From: JAWXBM01 sp034440115
GTDB lineage: Bacteria; Pseudomonadota; Gammaproteobacteria; Xanthomonadales; SZUA-36
DNA: 28,981 nt
Assembly: GCA_034440115.1 (NCBI GenBank)
Contig: JAWXBM010000051.1
Coordinates: 1-28,981 of the forward strand
Direction of reading: 5' to 3'
The position numbers and the translations under genes were made by a program. Under the pieces are notes generated by a model that searched no databases, was not told the origin of the DNA, and saw nothing but the letters and a program-made list of their open reading frames with translations. Below, piece by piece: positions 15,801 to 25,751 of this stretch (positions are counted from its first letter, which is position 1; each line of letters begins with the position of its first letter).

Positions 15801-17046
15801 AATTCGCAATTACACCATGAACTTCGGCCCGCAGCACCCGGCAGCCCACGGCGTTTTGCGCCTGGTTCTTGAAATGGACGGCGAAACCGTAGTACGTGCC
15901 GACCCGCACGTGGGTTTATTGCACCGGGCAACCGAGAAGCTGGCCGAAAGCAAACCGTTTAACCAGTCTATTGGTTACATGGACCGGCTCGATTACGTTT
16001 CCATGATGTGCAATGAGCATGCCTATGTCATGGCCATTGAGCAACTGCTCGGGGTTGAAGCTCCGGTGCGTGCGCAATGGATACGCACAATGTTCGATGA
16101 GCTGACACGTTTTTCCAATCACTTGATGTGGCTGGGTGCTTCTGCTCTGGATTTAGGTGCCATGACGGTATTTTTATACTGCTTCCGTGAGCGCGAGATG
16201 GTCATGGACATCTATGAGGCCGTTTCCGGTGCGCGTATGCACGCAACCTATTATCGTCCGGGTGGTGTTTACCGTGATTTGCCGGAGCAGATGCCGGTAT
16301 ACCAGGAATCGCGCTGGACCAAAGGCAAGGCGCTGAAGCGTAAGAATGAATGGCGTGAGGGTTCCTTGTTGGACTTTATCGAAGCATTCACCCGCGATAT
16401 TCCCGACCGTATCGATGAATATGAAACCCTGCTGACCGAGAATCGCATCTGGAAGCAGCGCACCGTCAATATCGGCGTGGTCTCGCCGGAAAGAGCGCTG
16501 CAACTGGGTTTTTCTGGCCCTATGTTGCGTGGTTCTGGCATCGAGTGGGATTTGCGCAAGAAGCAACCCTATGCCATGTATGACCGCGTTAATTTCGATA
16601 TACCGATAGGCGTGAACGGCGATTGCTATGACCGTTACCTGGTGCGCGTAGAAGAAATGCGCCAGAGCGCTGCGATCATTCTGCAGTGCGTGGAGTGGTT
16701 GCGTGCCAATCCAGGGCCGGTGATGTTGAAGAACTTCAAGATCGTTCCGCCGACACGAGAAGAGATGAAGGATGACATGGAAGCCTTGATTCACCATTTC
16801 AAACTCTTCACCGAAGGATACTGCGTACCGGCTGGCGAGACCTATGCGGCCATAGAGGCGCCCAAAGGCGAATTTGGCTGTTACCTGGCTTCAGACGGTG
16901 CCAATAAACCTTTCCGCGTGCATTTACGAGCGCCAGGTTTCGCTCATCTATCCGCTTTTGATGAGATGGTAAAAGGTCACATGCTCGCAGATGTGCCAGC
17001 GATAATCAGCACGCAAGACCTGGTGTTTGGTGAGGTTGATCGCTGA
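15793..17046 (+). CDS. nuoD: NADH-quinone oxidoreductase subunit D
   Basis: NuoD is the 49-kDa-type subunit that forms the quinone pocket with NuoB. I start it at ATG 15793, giving [20 protein letters not shown] and 417 residues. An in-frame reading from 15715 adds only residues that overlap nuoC in another frame. The conserved quinone-site region [12 protein letters not shown] (41-52) with H44 and the LDYVSMM segment with Y68 are present. The stop TGA shares its A with the nuoE ATG. Confidence 0.97.
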   Translation: [417 protein letters not shown]

Positions 17047-17567
17047 TGGCCAGAACACAACCCGGGGCACAAAAAGAAGTGGACAATAATTTGTTGTCGG
17101 CTGAAACCATACAGGCCATTGACCATTGGGTGGCGAAGTTTCCGGTTGAAAAAAAGCGCTCAGCCTTGATTCAGTCTTTGATGGCTGCGCAGCACCAGAA
17201 TGGTGGCTGGTTGAGCCGTGAGTTGATTGAAGCCGTTGCCGCCTATCTGGACTTGCCGCCGGTATGGGCGCATGAAGTGGCCACGTTTTATTCCATGTTT
17301 GACCTGCAGCCGGTGGGTCGGCACAAGGTCAATATCTGCACCAATATTTCCTGCTGGTTGAACGGTGCAGACAATGTGGTCAAGCGCATCGAGAATAAAT
17401 TGGGCATCCGCATGGGTGAAACCACCGCAGATCGCCGCATTACGCTGATTCGCGAAGAAGAATGCCTGGCCGCCTGTATTGGCGCACCGATGATGGTTGT
17501 GGATGGCCATTACCACGAAAAACTGGATGAGCAATCCATTGATGCCATCCTGGACGGACTGGACTGA
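17046..17567 (+). CDS. nuoE: NADH-quinone oxidoreductase subunit E
   Basis: NuoE is the 24-kDa-type, thioredoxin-fold subunit of the NADH-oxidising module and carries 2Fe-2S cluster N1a. Its four ligands are C98 and C103 (NICTNISCW) and C140 and C144 (EECLAACIGAP). It is 173 residues long. The ATG overlaps the nuoD stop by one base, and a 13-bp gap separates it from nuoF. Confidence 0.97.
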   Translation: MARTQPGAQKEVDNNLLSAETIQAIDHWVAKFPVEKKRSALIQSLMAAQHQNGGWLSRELIEAVAAYLDLPPVWAHEVATFYSMFDLQPVGRHKVNICTNISCWLNGADNVVKRIENKLGIRMGETTADRRITLIREEECLAACIGAPMMVVDGHYHEKLDEQSIDAILDGLD

Positions 17568-17580
17568 GGATCTAACGAGC

Positions 17581-18876
17581 ATGTCAGGACATAACGTCGT
17601 ATTCACCACGCAGCATGCCGACGTGCCCTGGTCGTTGGAGACTTATTTCTCTATCGATGGTTATCAGGCATGGCGCAAGATTCTGCAGGAGAAAACTCCG
17701 CAGGAAAGAATCATCGATACGGTGAAAGACTCAGCCTTGCGTGGCCGTGGTGGCGCAGGTTTTCCAACCGGATTGAAGTGGAGCTTTATGCCGCGTTCTG
17801 CACCGGTGCAGAAATATATACTGTGTAATTCCGATGAATCCGAGCCGGGCACCTGTCACGACCGGGATATTTTGCGCTTCAATCCACACGCCGTGATCGA
17901 AGGCATCGCCATTGCCGGCTACGCCATGGGTGCCAGCGTGGGTTACAACTATCTGCGTGGTGAATTTCATCACGAACCTTTTGAGCATTTTGAACAAGCA
18001 CTCAAAGACGCCTATGCTGAGGGCTTGTTGGGCAAAAATATCCTGGGCTCTGGTATCGATATGGATATTTATGCGGTGCTCGGTGCGGGCGCATACATCT
18101 GCGGCGAAGAAACCGCATTGATGGAATCGTTGGAAGGCAAAAAGGGCATGCCCCGATTCAAACCGCCGTTCCCGGCCAACTTTGGCCTTTACGGCAAGCC
18201 CACCACCATCAACAACACGGAAACCCTGGCTTCCGTTCCGCATATCATGCGCAATGGTTCAGATTGGTTTTTGAAAATAGGCAAACCCAATAATGGTGGC
18301 CCCAAAGTATTTTCCGTATCAGGTCACGTACAAAACCCGGGCAACTTTGAAATTCCACTGGGTACTCCATTCGCAGAATTATTGGCAATGGCGGGAGGCT
18401 TGAGACCCGGTCGTAAATTGAAAGGTGTGATTCCGGGTGGATCATCCATGCCGGTGCTGACTGCTGGCGCGATGCTGGAATGCACCATGGATTATGACTC
18501 GCTGAGCAAAGCCGGTTCCGGCCTGGGTTCAGGTGCCGTTATCGTCATGGATGACACCACCTGCATGGTCAAAGCCTGTACTCGCATTGCACGTTTCTAT
18601 CACATGGAATCCTGTGGCCAATGCACGCCTTGCCGGGAAGGCACCGGCTGGATGCATCGCATGTTGCAACGCATCGTGGACGGTAAAGGCAAGGCCGGCG
18701 ACCTGGAATTATTGCGCTCGTGCGCTGGCCAGATTGAAGGCCATACCATTTGTGCTTTCGGCGAAGCTGCTGCTTGGCCGGTGCAAGGCATGCTGCGGAA
18801 TTTCTGGCCCGAATTCGATTATTACGTGACCCATGGTCGTTCCATGGTTGAAGAGCAGCGGGGGGTGGCCGCATGA
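17581..18876 (+). CDS. nuoF: NADH-quinone oxidoreductase subunit F
   Basis: NuoF binds NADH and FMN and carries 4Fe-4S cluster N3. It is the electron entry point of complex I. RGRGGAGFPTG (54-64) is the FMN and NADH glycine-rich site and GAGAYICGEETAL (168-180) completes it. SCGQCTPCREGTGW supplies C345, C348 and C351, with C391 as the fourth cluster ligand. I use ATG 17581 (431 residues), which matches family length. An in-frame extension to 17497 would run through the end of nuoE. The stop overlaps nuoG by 4 bp (ATGA). Confidence 0.97.
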   Translation: MSGHNVVFTTQHADVPWSLETYFSIDGYQAWRKILQEKTPQERIIDTVKDSALRGRGGAGFPTGLKWSFMPRSAPVQKYILCNSDESEPGTCHDRDILRFNPHAVIEGIAIAGYAMGASVGYNYLRGEFHHEPFEHFEQALKDAYAEGLLGKNILGSGIDMDIYAVLGAGAYICGEETALMESLEGKKGMPRFKPPFPANFGLYGKPTTINNTETLASVPHIMRNGSDWFLKIGKPNNGGPKVFSVSGHVQNPGNFEIPLGTPFAELLAMAGGLRPGRKLKGVIPGGSSMPVLTAGAMLECTMDYDSLSKAGSGLGSGAVIVMDDTTCMVKACTRIARFYHMESCGQCTPCREGTGWMHRMLQRIVDGKGKAGDLELLRSCAGQIEGHTICAFGEAAAWPVQGMLRNFWPEFDYYVTHGRSMVEEQRGVAA

Positions 18877-21272
18877 GCGCGGAAATGAGCACGCCGGCCG
18901 CGGATATGGTCAACATCGAAGTTGACGGTAAATCCATGCAGGCTCCCAAAGGCTCGATGATTATCGAAGCCACGGACCAGGCCGGAATCCAGATACCCCG
19001 ATTTTGCTATCACAAAAAACTGACCATCGCGGCCAACTGCCGCATGTGCCTGGTGGATGTAGAAAAAGCCCCCAAACCCATGCCAGCCTGTGCCACGCCA
19101 GTAATGGAAGGCATGAAGGTTTATACCGACTCACGTCGCGCAGTCGATGCGCAACATAGTGTGATGGAGTTTCTGCTGATCAACCATCCGCTGGATTGCC
19201 CGATCTGTGACCAGGCTGGTGAATGCGAGCTGCAGGATCTTGCCATGGGCTATGGCCGTTCGGTATCGCGATTCACTGAACGCAAGCGCGTGGTCAAAGA
19301 CAAGAACGTGGGTTCGTTGATACAAACCGACATGACCCGCTGCATCCACTGCACCCGCTGTGTGCGTTTTCTGGAAGAAATTGCCGGCACCTCTGAAATG
19401 GGTGGATTCGGTCGTGGTGATCGCCTGGATATTGGCACCTGCGTGGAAAACAGCATCGACTCTGAGTTGTCGGGCAATATCATCGACCTTTGCCCGGTTG
19501 GCGCCTTGACCAACAAGCCTTTCCGTTTTGCGGCACGCGCCTGGGAACTGGTAGCCCGTACATCGCTGGCTGCTCATGACGGCGTAGGTTCGCTGGTTTA
19601 TCACCATGCGCGCAACGGCAAGTTGTTACGCACAGTGCCCAAAGAAAATGAAAAGACCAATGAAACCTGGCTGTCGGATCGCGACCGTTACAGCGTGATG
19701 GGTCTGTATTCCGAAGACCGGTTAACTGCGCCACAGATCAAGCAGAATGGCCAATGGACCGAAGTCAGTTGGGAGCAGGCTCTGGAAAAAGCGGTAGAGA
19801 TACTGGCAGCAGGCCAGAAAAACGAGTCAAGAATCAGTGCGCTGATTTCGCCGTCTGCAGCCACCGAAGAACATTATCTGGCGCAGCGCTTGGTCCGCAG
19901 CCTGGGCAGTCACCGCATCGAGCATCGGTTGCGCGAACAGGATTTTTCCGACGATCCGCAGCGCGCCGTGGCTCCACAATTTGACACCAAGGTTGCTGGC
20001 CTGGAAAACGCGCAGTCGGTATTGCTGGTGGGCAGCAATATCCGCCATGAAGCACCCATACTGGGTCATCGTTTACGCAAGGCCTGGCAGCGTGGTGCGG
20101 CTATATCCGTCATCAATCCGCTGGACTGGGAATTTATCTTTGATCTGAAACAGTCGTTAGTCGTGGCACCGCAAAAGATGCTGGTCGAACTGGCGGGTGT
20201 TGCTGTGGCAACAGGCAAGCTGAAAGGACTTGAATTGCCGGCCTGGATTGCTGCCTTAAGCCAGGCTAAAGAAGTCAGCGAACAGCACAATTCGATCGCA
20301 GAACAACTGATCAATACAGACCAGTCCGTGGTGTTGCTGGGCGCGTTCGCCATGGCACATGATCAAGCCGGAGCGCTGCGTCAATTGGCGGCGTGGGTTG
20401 CCAATGCTACCAGCAGTTCCCTGAATCTCTTGCCCCATGGTGCCAACTCGCAAGGTGCCTGGCTGGCGGGTTCTGTTCCTCATCGCGGCCCCGGCGGAAC
20501 GCCCAGCGGTGGTGATGACAGCTCCCGTGACTGCATGACCGAACCCGGTCAAAGCTGGCTGCTGTGGGATATCGAGCCGGAATACGATTGCAATAATCCG
20601 GCGCAAGTCATGCAAACCCTGCGTGCAGCAAAGGGTGTAGTTGCCGCTGGCTCTTTTGTCAGTGACGGTTTGCGTGCAGTCGCCGATGTGTTGTTGCCTT
20701 ATGCACCCGTGGCTGAATCAGAAGGCAGCATGGTTAATCTGGATGGCGACAGTTATCACTTCGCGGCTGCCGGGCGTAGTAGCGGTGACGCACGGCCCGG
20801 CTGGAAGATTTTGCGTCAACTGGGTGGCCAGATGAAACTGGCAGGGTTCAGCCAGGTCAGCCTGGCCGATCTGCAGGTTGAAATGAACGGCCAGATCCAT
20901 GCCAATGACCTGACCGCAATCAAGTCTGGCGACAGTTACAAGCCAAAAACCGTGGACGAAGCCAAAAGCGGATTGGTCCGTGTGGGTGAGGTAGCGATGT
21001 TCTCGGTCGACGCATTGTGCAGACGTTCATTGGCGTTGCAACAAACCAGCCATGCGGATAGCCAGTTCGTTGGCCTGAATGCCAAGGATGCAGAACGTCT
21101 GGGTCTGATCGACGGCGGCCGAACTCGAGTACGTCAGGGTGAAGCATTTATTGAGACCGAAGTTCGAGTCAGCAACATAGTGCCGGTTGGCGCAGCCTGG
21201 ATACGCAGTGCTACCTGTCTGACCCGAGGGCTGGGCTCAGCCGTTGGCCCAATCAGCGTGGAGGTCGCCTGA
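18873..21272 (+). CDS. nuoG: NADH-quinone oxidoreductase subunit G
   Basis: NuoG is the 75-kDa-type subunit holding a chain of iron-sulfur clusters. Ligands read as C45, C56, C59 and C73 for 2Fe-2S N1b; H105, C109, C112 and C118 for N5; and C157, C160, C163 and C207 for N4. After LCPVGALTNK there is no CxxC...C set, so the N7 cluster known from E. coli and Thermus is missing, as in mitochondria and many other proteobacteria. The rest, to residue 799, is a degenerate molybdopterin-oxidoreductase-like domain. The stop shares one base with the nuoH start. Confidence 0.97.
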   Translation: MSAEMSTPAADMVNIEVDGKSMQAPKGSMIIEATDQAGIQIPRFCYHKKLTIAANCRMCLVDVEKAPKPMPACATPVMEGMKVYTDSRRAVDAQHSVMEFLLINHPLDCPICDQAGECELQDLAMGYGRSVSRFTERKRVVKDKNVGSLIQTDMTRCIHCTRCVRFLEEIAGTSEMGGFGRGDRLDIGTCVENSIDSELSGNIIDLCPVGALTNKPFRFAARAWELVARTSLAAHDGVGSLVYHHARNGKLLRTVPKENEKTNETWLSDRDRYSVMGLYSEDRLTAPQIKQNGQWTEVSWEQALEKAVEILAAGQKNESRISALISPSAATEEHYLAQRLVRSLGSHRIEHRLREQDFSDDPQRAVAPQFDTKVAGLENAQSVLLVGSNIRHEAPILGHRLRKAWQRGAAISVINPLDWEFIFDLKQSLVVAPQKMLVELAGVAVATGKLKGLELPAWIAALSQAKEVSEQHNSIAEQLINTDQSVVLLGAFAMAHDQAGALRQLAAWVANATSSSLNLLPHGANSQGAWLAGSVPHRGPGGTPSGGDDSSRDCMTEPGQSWLLWDIEPEYDCNNPAQVMQTLRAAKGVVAAGSFVSDGLRAVADVLLPYAPVAESEGSMVNLDGDSYHFAAAGRSSGDARPGWKILRQLGGQMKLAGFSQVSLADLQVEMNGQIHANDLTAIKSGDSYKPKTVDEAKSGLVRVGEVAMFSVDALCRRSLALQQTSHADSQFVGLNAKDAERLGLIDGGRTRVRQGEAFIETEVRVSNIVPVGAAWIRSATCLTRGLGSAVGPISVEVA

Positions 21273-22303
21273 TGTCCTTTTTTGACCAGGTGATTTACAT
21301 GATCTTCCTGTTGTTGAAGATACTGGCGATCATGATTCCATTGATCCTGACCGTGGCCTACTACACCTATTTTGAGCGCAAGGTCATTGGCTATATGCAA
21401 ATGCGCCGGGGTCCAAACCGTATCGGTCCATTGGGTTTGTTCCAGCCTTTTGCTGATGTTTTCAAATTGTTATTGAAGGAAATCATACTGCCGGCCAAGG
21501 CCAATAAATTCCTGTTTCTGCTGGCCCCCGTGCTGTCACTGACACCTGCATTTGCCGTCTGGGCGGTAGTGCCTTTTGACGACAGGATGGTGCTGGCGGA
21601 TGTTAATGCCGGTTTGATTTACATCCTGGCCATGTCGTCATTGGGTGTTTATGGTCTGATCATCGCCGGCTGGGCATCCAACTCGAAATACGCATTCCTG
21701 GGCGCCATGCGCTCGGCTGCTCAAATGGTGTCTTATGAAATCGCCATGGGCTTTGCATTGGTCGGTGTGCTGCTTCTGGCGGGTAGTCTGAATTTGCGTG
21801 AAATTGTGCTGGCACAACAGGGCGGAATGCTGGACTGGTTCTGGTTGCCTTTGTTGCCTTTGTTTACGGTTTACCTGATATCTGGAGTTGCGGAAACCAA
21901 CCGCGCGCCATTTGATGTGGCCGAAGGCGAATCTGAAATCGTGGCCGGTTTTCATGTGGAATATTCCGGCGCGGCATTTGCCGTTTTCTTCCTGGCCGAA
22001 TACGCCAATATGATTCTGATTTCGGGTTTGACTGCAGTGATGTTTGCCGGCGGCTGGCTGTCGCCTTTCCAGGGCGTGCCCTACCTGGGCGACACCATTC
22101 TGGGGCAGGGCAGCATTTTCTGGTTCCTGTCCAAGACGGTGTTCTTCATGTTCCTGTTCCTGTGGTGGCGCGCAACATTCCCACGTTACCGCTATGACCA
22201 GATCATGCGCCTGGGTTGGAAGGTATTTGTACCCATCACCATCGTTTGGGTAATGGTTGCCGCTGTATTCGCGTTGTTTGGCCTGGTAACCAGAGGAGCC
22301 TGA
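21272..22303 (+). CDS. nuoH: NADH-quinone oxidoreductase subunit H
   Basis: NuoH is the membrane subunit that lines the quinone tunnel and links it to the proton path. The 343 residues form about eight membrane helices. The conserved ERKVIGYMQMRRGPNRIGP is at 35-53, and the acidic loop ETNRAPFDVAEGESE lies near residues 208-222. The ATG overlaps the nuoG stop by one base. An AGAGGAG binding site for nuoI lies within its last codons. Confidence 0.98.
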   Translation: MSFFDQVIYMIFLLLKILAIMIPLILTVAYYTYFERKVIGYMQMRRGPNRIGPLGLFQPFADVFKLLLKEIILPAKANKFLFLLAPVLSLTPAFAVWAVVPFDDRMVLADVNAGLIYILAMSSLGVYGLIIAGWASNSKYAFLGAMRSAAQMVSYEIAMGFALVGVLLLAGSLNLREIVLAQQGGMLDWFWLPLLPLFTVYLISGVAETNRAPFDVAEGESEIVAGFHVEYSGAAFAVFFLAEYANMILISGLTAVMFAGGWLSPFQGVPYLGDTILGQGSIFWFLSKTVFFMFLFLWWRATFPRYRYDQIMRLGWKVFVPITIVWVMVAAVFALFGLVTRGA

Positions 22304-22305
22304 AC

Positions 22306-22794
22306 ATGAATAGCGTATCCCGATATTTGAAAAGCCTGATGTTGCTGGAATTGTTCAGCGGTCTGGGTGTGACCTTGAAGTATTTCTTCAAGCCGAAGTT
22401 CACCATTAACTACCCGGAAGAAAAAACACCAAAATCCAATCGCTTCCGCGGCCTGCATGCCTTGCGGCGCTATCCGAATGGTGAGGAACGTTGCATTGCC
22501 TGCAAATTGTGTGAAGCGGTGTGCCCGGCCCTGGCCATTACCATTGAGTCTACGCAACGCGATGATGGTACGCGGCGCACCACTCGCTACGACATCGACC
22601 TGTTCAAATGTATTTACTGCGGATTCTGTGAAGAGGCCTGCCCGGTAGATGCGATTGTTGAGACCGACATACTGGAATATCACTTCGAAAACCGTGGCGA
22701 ACAGATCATGAACAAGGACCAGTTGATGGCCATCGGCGATCGATTTGAAGTCAGTATTGCCGCGAATCTCCGGCAAGACGCGGCTTATCGCTAG
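22306..22794 (+). CDS. nuoI: NADH-quinone oxidoreductase subunit I
   Basis: NuoI is a ferredoxin-like subunit with two 4Fe-4S clusters, N6a and N6b, passing electrons from NuoG to NuoB. The ligand sets are CIACKLCEAVCP (C63, C66, C69, C73) and CIYCGFCEEACP (C102, C105, C108, C112). I use ATG 22306 (162 residues), which has AGAGGAG about 8 bases upstream. An in-frame start at 22216 would overlap nuoH by 88 bases and adds non-homologous residues. Confidence 0.97.
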   Translation: MNSVSRYLKSLMLLELFSGLGVTLKYFFKPKFTINYPEEKTPKSNRFRGLHALRRYPNGEERCIACKLCEAVCPALAITIESTQRDDGTRRTTRYDIDLFKCIYCGFCEEACPVDAIVETDILEYHFENRGEQIMNKDQLMAIGDRFEVSIAANLRQDAAYR

Positions 22795-22807
22795 GCGGAA
22801 CAAGAAC

Positions 22808-23431
22808 ATGCCGATTATCGAAATAGTCTTTTACTTTTTCGCTCTGGTTCTGACCGGTGCAGCGGTGATGGTGATCACCGTGCGTAATCCGGTTTATGCC
22901 GCCTTGTTCCTGATACTGGCCTTCTTCAGTTCTGCGGCGATCTGGATGCTGCTGGAAGCGGAATTCCTGGCCATTGTGCTGGTATTGGTTTACGTAGGTG
23001 CGGTAATGGTGCTGTTCCTGTTCGTAGTGATGATGCTGGACATTAATCTGGCGCCAATGCAGGAAGGCTTTATCAAATACCTGCCGGTGGGCTTGTTGAT
23101 TGCTGCTTTGATGGCACTGGAATTCATTCTGGTAATCTGGGCCAGTGGTAGTTTTGATGCCGCAGCATTTCCTGTGCCCAGCCCGAATCCTCAAGGCTTC
23201 AGTAATACCAAAGCGGTGGGCGAGCTGCTTTACACCCAGTATCTGTTGCCCTTCGAAGTGGCCGGTCTCATATTGCTGGTGGCGATAATTGCGGCGATTG
23301 CTCTGACCTTAAGGCAGCAACGCAGTGGCACCAAAGTGCAGAATCCTGCACGCCAGGTGCAGGTCCGGCGCGATGAACGCATCCGTTTGACCAAAATGAA
23401 ATCCGAACCACGCCTGGACCAGCGAGGATAA
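22808..23431 (+). CDS. nuoJ: NADH-quinone oxidoreductase subunit J
   Basis: NuoJ is a membrane-arm subunit with about five helices. The conserved third helix reads YVGAVMVLFLFVVMML (62-77), including the region that forms a pi-bulge in known structures. ATG 22808 gives 207 residues starting MPIIEIVFYF, with GGCGGAA upstream. An in-frame start at 22745 lies inside nuoI. The last 25 or so residues are basic and cytoplasmic by the positive-inside rule. nuoK follows after 3 bp. Confidence 0.96.
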   Translation: MPIIEIVFYFFALVLTGAAVMVITVRNPVYAALFLILAFFSSAAIWMLLEAEFLAIVLVLVYVGAVMVLFLFVVMMLDINLAPMQEGFIKYLPVGLLIAALMALEFILVIWASGSFDAAAFPVPSPNPQGFSNTKAVGELLYTQYLLPFEVAGLILLVAIIAAIALTLRQQRSGTKVQNPARQVQVRRDERIRLTKMKSEPRLDQRG

Positions 23432-23434
23432 GCG

Positions 23435-23740
23435 ATGTTGACCTTGGTACATTTTCTCACCCTGGGTGCCATCCTGTTTTGTCTGAGCATGGCCGGTATA
23501 TTCCTGAACCGGAAAAACGTGATTTTGCTGCTGATGTGTATCGAGCTGATGTTGTTGTCGGTGAATATGAACTTCGTCGCTTTCTCGCGTTTTCTTGGCA
23601 ATCTGGACGGTCAGGTATTCGTGTTCTTTATCCTGACGGTAGCTGCGGCCGAAGCCGCCATTGGTTTGGCTATTTTGGTGGTGCTGTTCCGTAATCGCGG
23701 CACCATCAATGTCTCTGATCTTGATGATTTGAAGGGCTGA
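23435..23740 (+). CDS. nuoK: NADH-quinone oxidoreductase subunit K
   Basis: NuoK is a three-helix membrane subunit related to MrpC. The two membrane glutamates needed for proton movement are present, E37 (MCIELMLL) and E73 (AAAEAAIG), corresponding to E36 and E72 in E. coli. It has 101 residues, a standard length. A GAGGA site at 23424-23428 precedes the ATG. nuoL starts one base after the stop. Confidence 0.98.
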   Translation: MLTLVHFLTLGAILFCLSMAGIFLNRKNVILLLMCIELMLLSVNMNFVAFSRFLGNLDGQVFVFFILTVAAAEAAIGLAILVVLFRNRGTINVSDLDDLKG

Positions 23741-23741
23741 C

Positions 23742-25736
23742 ATGGGGCTGCATACCACACTACTGTTAATCCCCTTGCTGCCGTTGGCGGCTGCGGTAAT
23801 GGCCGGATTACTGCGTGTGCAAATAGGCAGGTCCGGTGCCCATTGGGTAACCATATTGGGCGTAGGCGCGTCGTTTTTCCTGTCGGCCTGGGTGTTGTAT
23901 CAGCAGGTGTTCCAGGGTTTGGAAACCATCAACTACAGCGTTTACACCTGGATGGTTTCGGATGGAATCCACTTTGAAGTGGGTTTCCTTGTAGACCACC
24001 TGACCACCCTGATGATGTGCGTGGTGACCTTCGTATCACTCATGGTACACATCTATACCATCGGCTATATGGCTGAAGATCCGGGCTACCAGCGTTTTTT
24101 CAGTTACATCGCCTTGTTTACGTTTTCCATGTTGATGCTGGTCATGGCCAACAATTTCATGCAACTGTTCTTCGGCTGGGAAGCGGTAGGGCTGGTGTCC
24201 TATCTGCTGATCGGTTTCTGGTTCAAACGTGAGTCGGCCATCTTCGCCAATCTCAAGGCGTTTCTGGTGAACCGCGTAGGTGACTTTGGTTTCCTGCTCG
24301 GAATTGCGGCCGTGTTGTATGCCACCGGTTCGCTGGATTACGCCGAAGTGTTTGCGCAAGCACCAGATATTGCCGGCCGGACCATCAGCATCATTCCGGG
24401 CATGGACTGGCAATTGATCACCGTGATATGTGTATGCCTGTTTATCGGCGCGATGGGCAAATCCGCCCAAGCACCGTTGCATGTGTGGCTGCCCGATTCC
24501 ATGGAAGGCCCAACGCCGATTTCTGCCTTGATCCATGCTGCTACCATGGTTACTGCGGGTATCTTTATGGTTGCCCGTATGTCGCCCTTGTTTGAATACA
24601 GCGATGCGGCACTGAGCTTTGTCATGTTGATCGGCACATTCACCGCCCTGGCCATGGGGCTGATCGGTATTGTGCAAAACGATATCAAGCGGGTGATTGC
24701 TTATTCCACCCTCTCGCAACTGGGTTACATGACGGTCGCGTTAGGTGTTTCCGCATACTCCGCAGCTATTTTCCACTTGATGACCCATGCCTTCTTCAAG
24801 GCGCTGCTGTTCCTCGGCGCAGGCTCTGTAATCATTGCGCTGTACCACCAGCAGGACATGCGATTCATGGGCGGTTTGCGCAAGCAAATGCCCATCACCT
24901 GGCTGACAGCCTGGATAGGTACGCTGGCGCTGGTAGGTTTTCCGTTCTTCTCCGGCTTTTATTCCAAAGATGCCATTATCGAAGCCGTTGCCGAGTCAAC
25001 CCGCTTCGGCAGTTCAGTGGCCTATTGGGGCGTGGTATTGGGCGTGTTGGTGACGTCGTTTTACAGTTTCCGTCTGCTGTATCTGGTGTTCCACCAGCCG
25101 CCGCGATACGTGGTTGATCATCATGCGGGCCAACATCCGCCGGATGGCGTATTGGAGCATGAGCCGCATGAATCCCCTGCGGTCGTCACCATTCCGTTGA
25201 TTCTGTTGGCCATTCCTTCGATGGTGATTGGCTACTTCACCATAGGACCGGTACTATTCGGGCCGTGGCTGTCGGATGCCATTACAGTTCTGCCGCAGAA
25301 TGATGTGATTGGCGAACTGGCACAGCATTTCCATGGCGCGACGGCCATGGCCATGCACGCGCCTTATACCCTGCCGTTCTGGCTGATGATGGGGGGCTTT
25401 GTATTGGCAACCCTGATTTATTACTTGCGCCCATCGATGGCGGCAAGCCTGCAGCGGAGATTGCCGCAATTGCACCGCATCCTGCTTAACAAATACTACT
25501 GGGATGAATTCAACCAATTGGTTTTCGTGCGTGGAACCATAGATTTGGGTAACCAGTTGTGGCAAAAAATTGACGCCGGATTAATCGATGGCTTGCTGGT
25601 TAACGGCTCGGCTAAAGCCGTGGGTGTGTTGGCCCAGCGGTTACGTCAGTTGCAAAGCGGCTATCTGTTTCAATATGCATTCGCCATGATCATAGGCCTG
25701 ATTGCCATTCTGGCGATCTGGGTTGTGCTGGCCTAA
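23742..25736 (+). CDS. nuoL: NADH-quinone oxidoreductase subunit L
   Basis: NuoL is the distal antiporter-like proton-pumping subunit with the long lateral helix. Of its 664 residues, key ones are E147 (FFGWEAVGLVSY) and K240 (GAMGKSAQAPLHVWLPD), matching E144 and K229 in E. coli, and the lysine in THAFFKALLFLGAG. A histidine-rich loop (VVDHHAGQHPPDG onward, about 450-475) precedes the C-terminal helices, as in other NuoL proteins. The C-terminal amphipathic helix region is intact. nuoM begins 15 bp downstream. Confidence 0.98.
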   Translation: MGLHTTLLLIPLLPLAAAVMAGLLRVQIGRSGAHWVTILGVGASFFLSAWVLYQQVFQGLETINYSVYTWMVSDGIHFEVGFLVDHLTTLMMCVVTFVSLMVHIYTIGYMAEDPGYQRFFSYIALFTFSMLMLVMANNFMQLFFGWEAVGLVSYLLIGFWFKRESAIFANLKAFLVNRVGDFGFLLGIAAVLYATGSLDYAEVFAQAPDIAGRTISIIPGMDWQLITVICVCLFIGAMGKSAQAPLHVWLPDSMEGPTPISALIHAATMVTAGIFMVARMSPLFEYSDAALSFVMLIGTFTALAMGLIGIVQNDIKRVIAYSTLSQLGYMTVALGVSAYSAAIFHLMTHAFFKALLFLGAGSVIIALYHQQDMRFMGGLRKQMPITWLTAWIGTLALVGFPFFSGFYSKDAIIEAVAESTRFGSSVAYWGVVLGVLVTSFYSFRLLYLVFHQPPRYVVDHHAGQHPPDGVLEHEPHESPAVVTIPLILLAIPSMVIGYFTIGPVLFGPWLSDAITVLPQNDVIGELAQHFHGATAMAMHAPYTLPFWLMMGGFVLATLIYYLRPSMAASLQRRLPQLHRILLNKYYWDEFNQLVFVRGTIDLGNQLWQKIDAGLIDGLLVNGSAKAVGVLAQRLRQLQSGYLFQYAFAMIIGLIAILAIWVVLA

Positions 25737-25751
25737 GGGACGGGAACTGAA

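Noticed and set aside
25080..25170. Histidine-rich stretch in NuoL as a possible metal-binding novelty
   Set aside because: Histidine-rich loops at this point are common in NuoL proteins of other proteobacteria.
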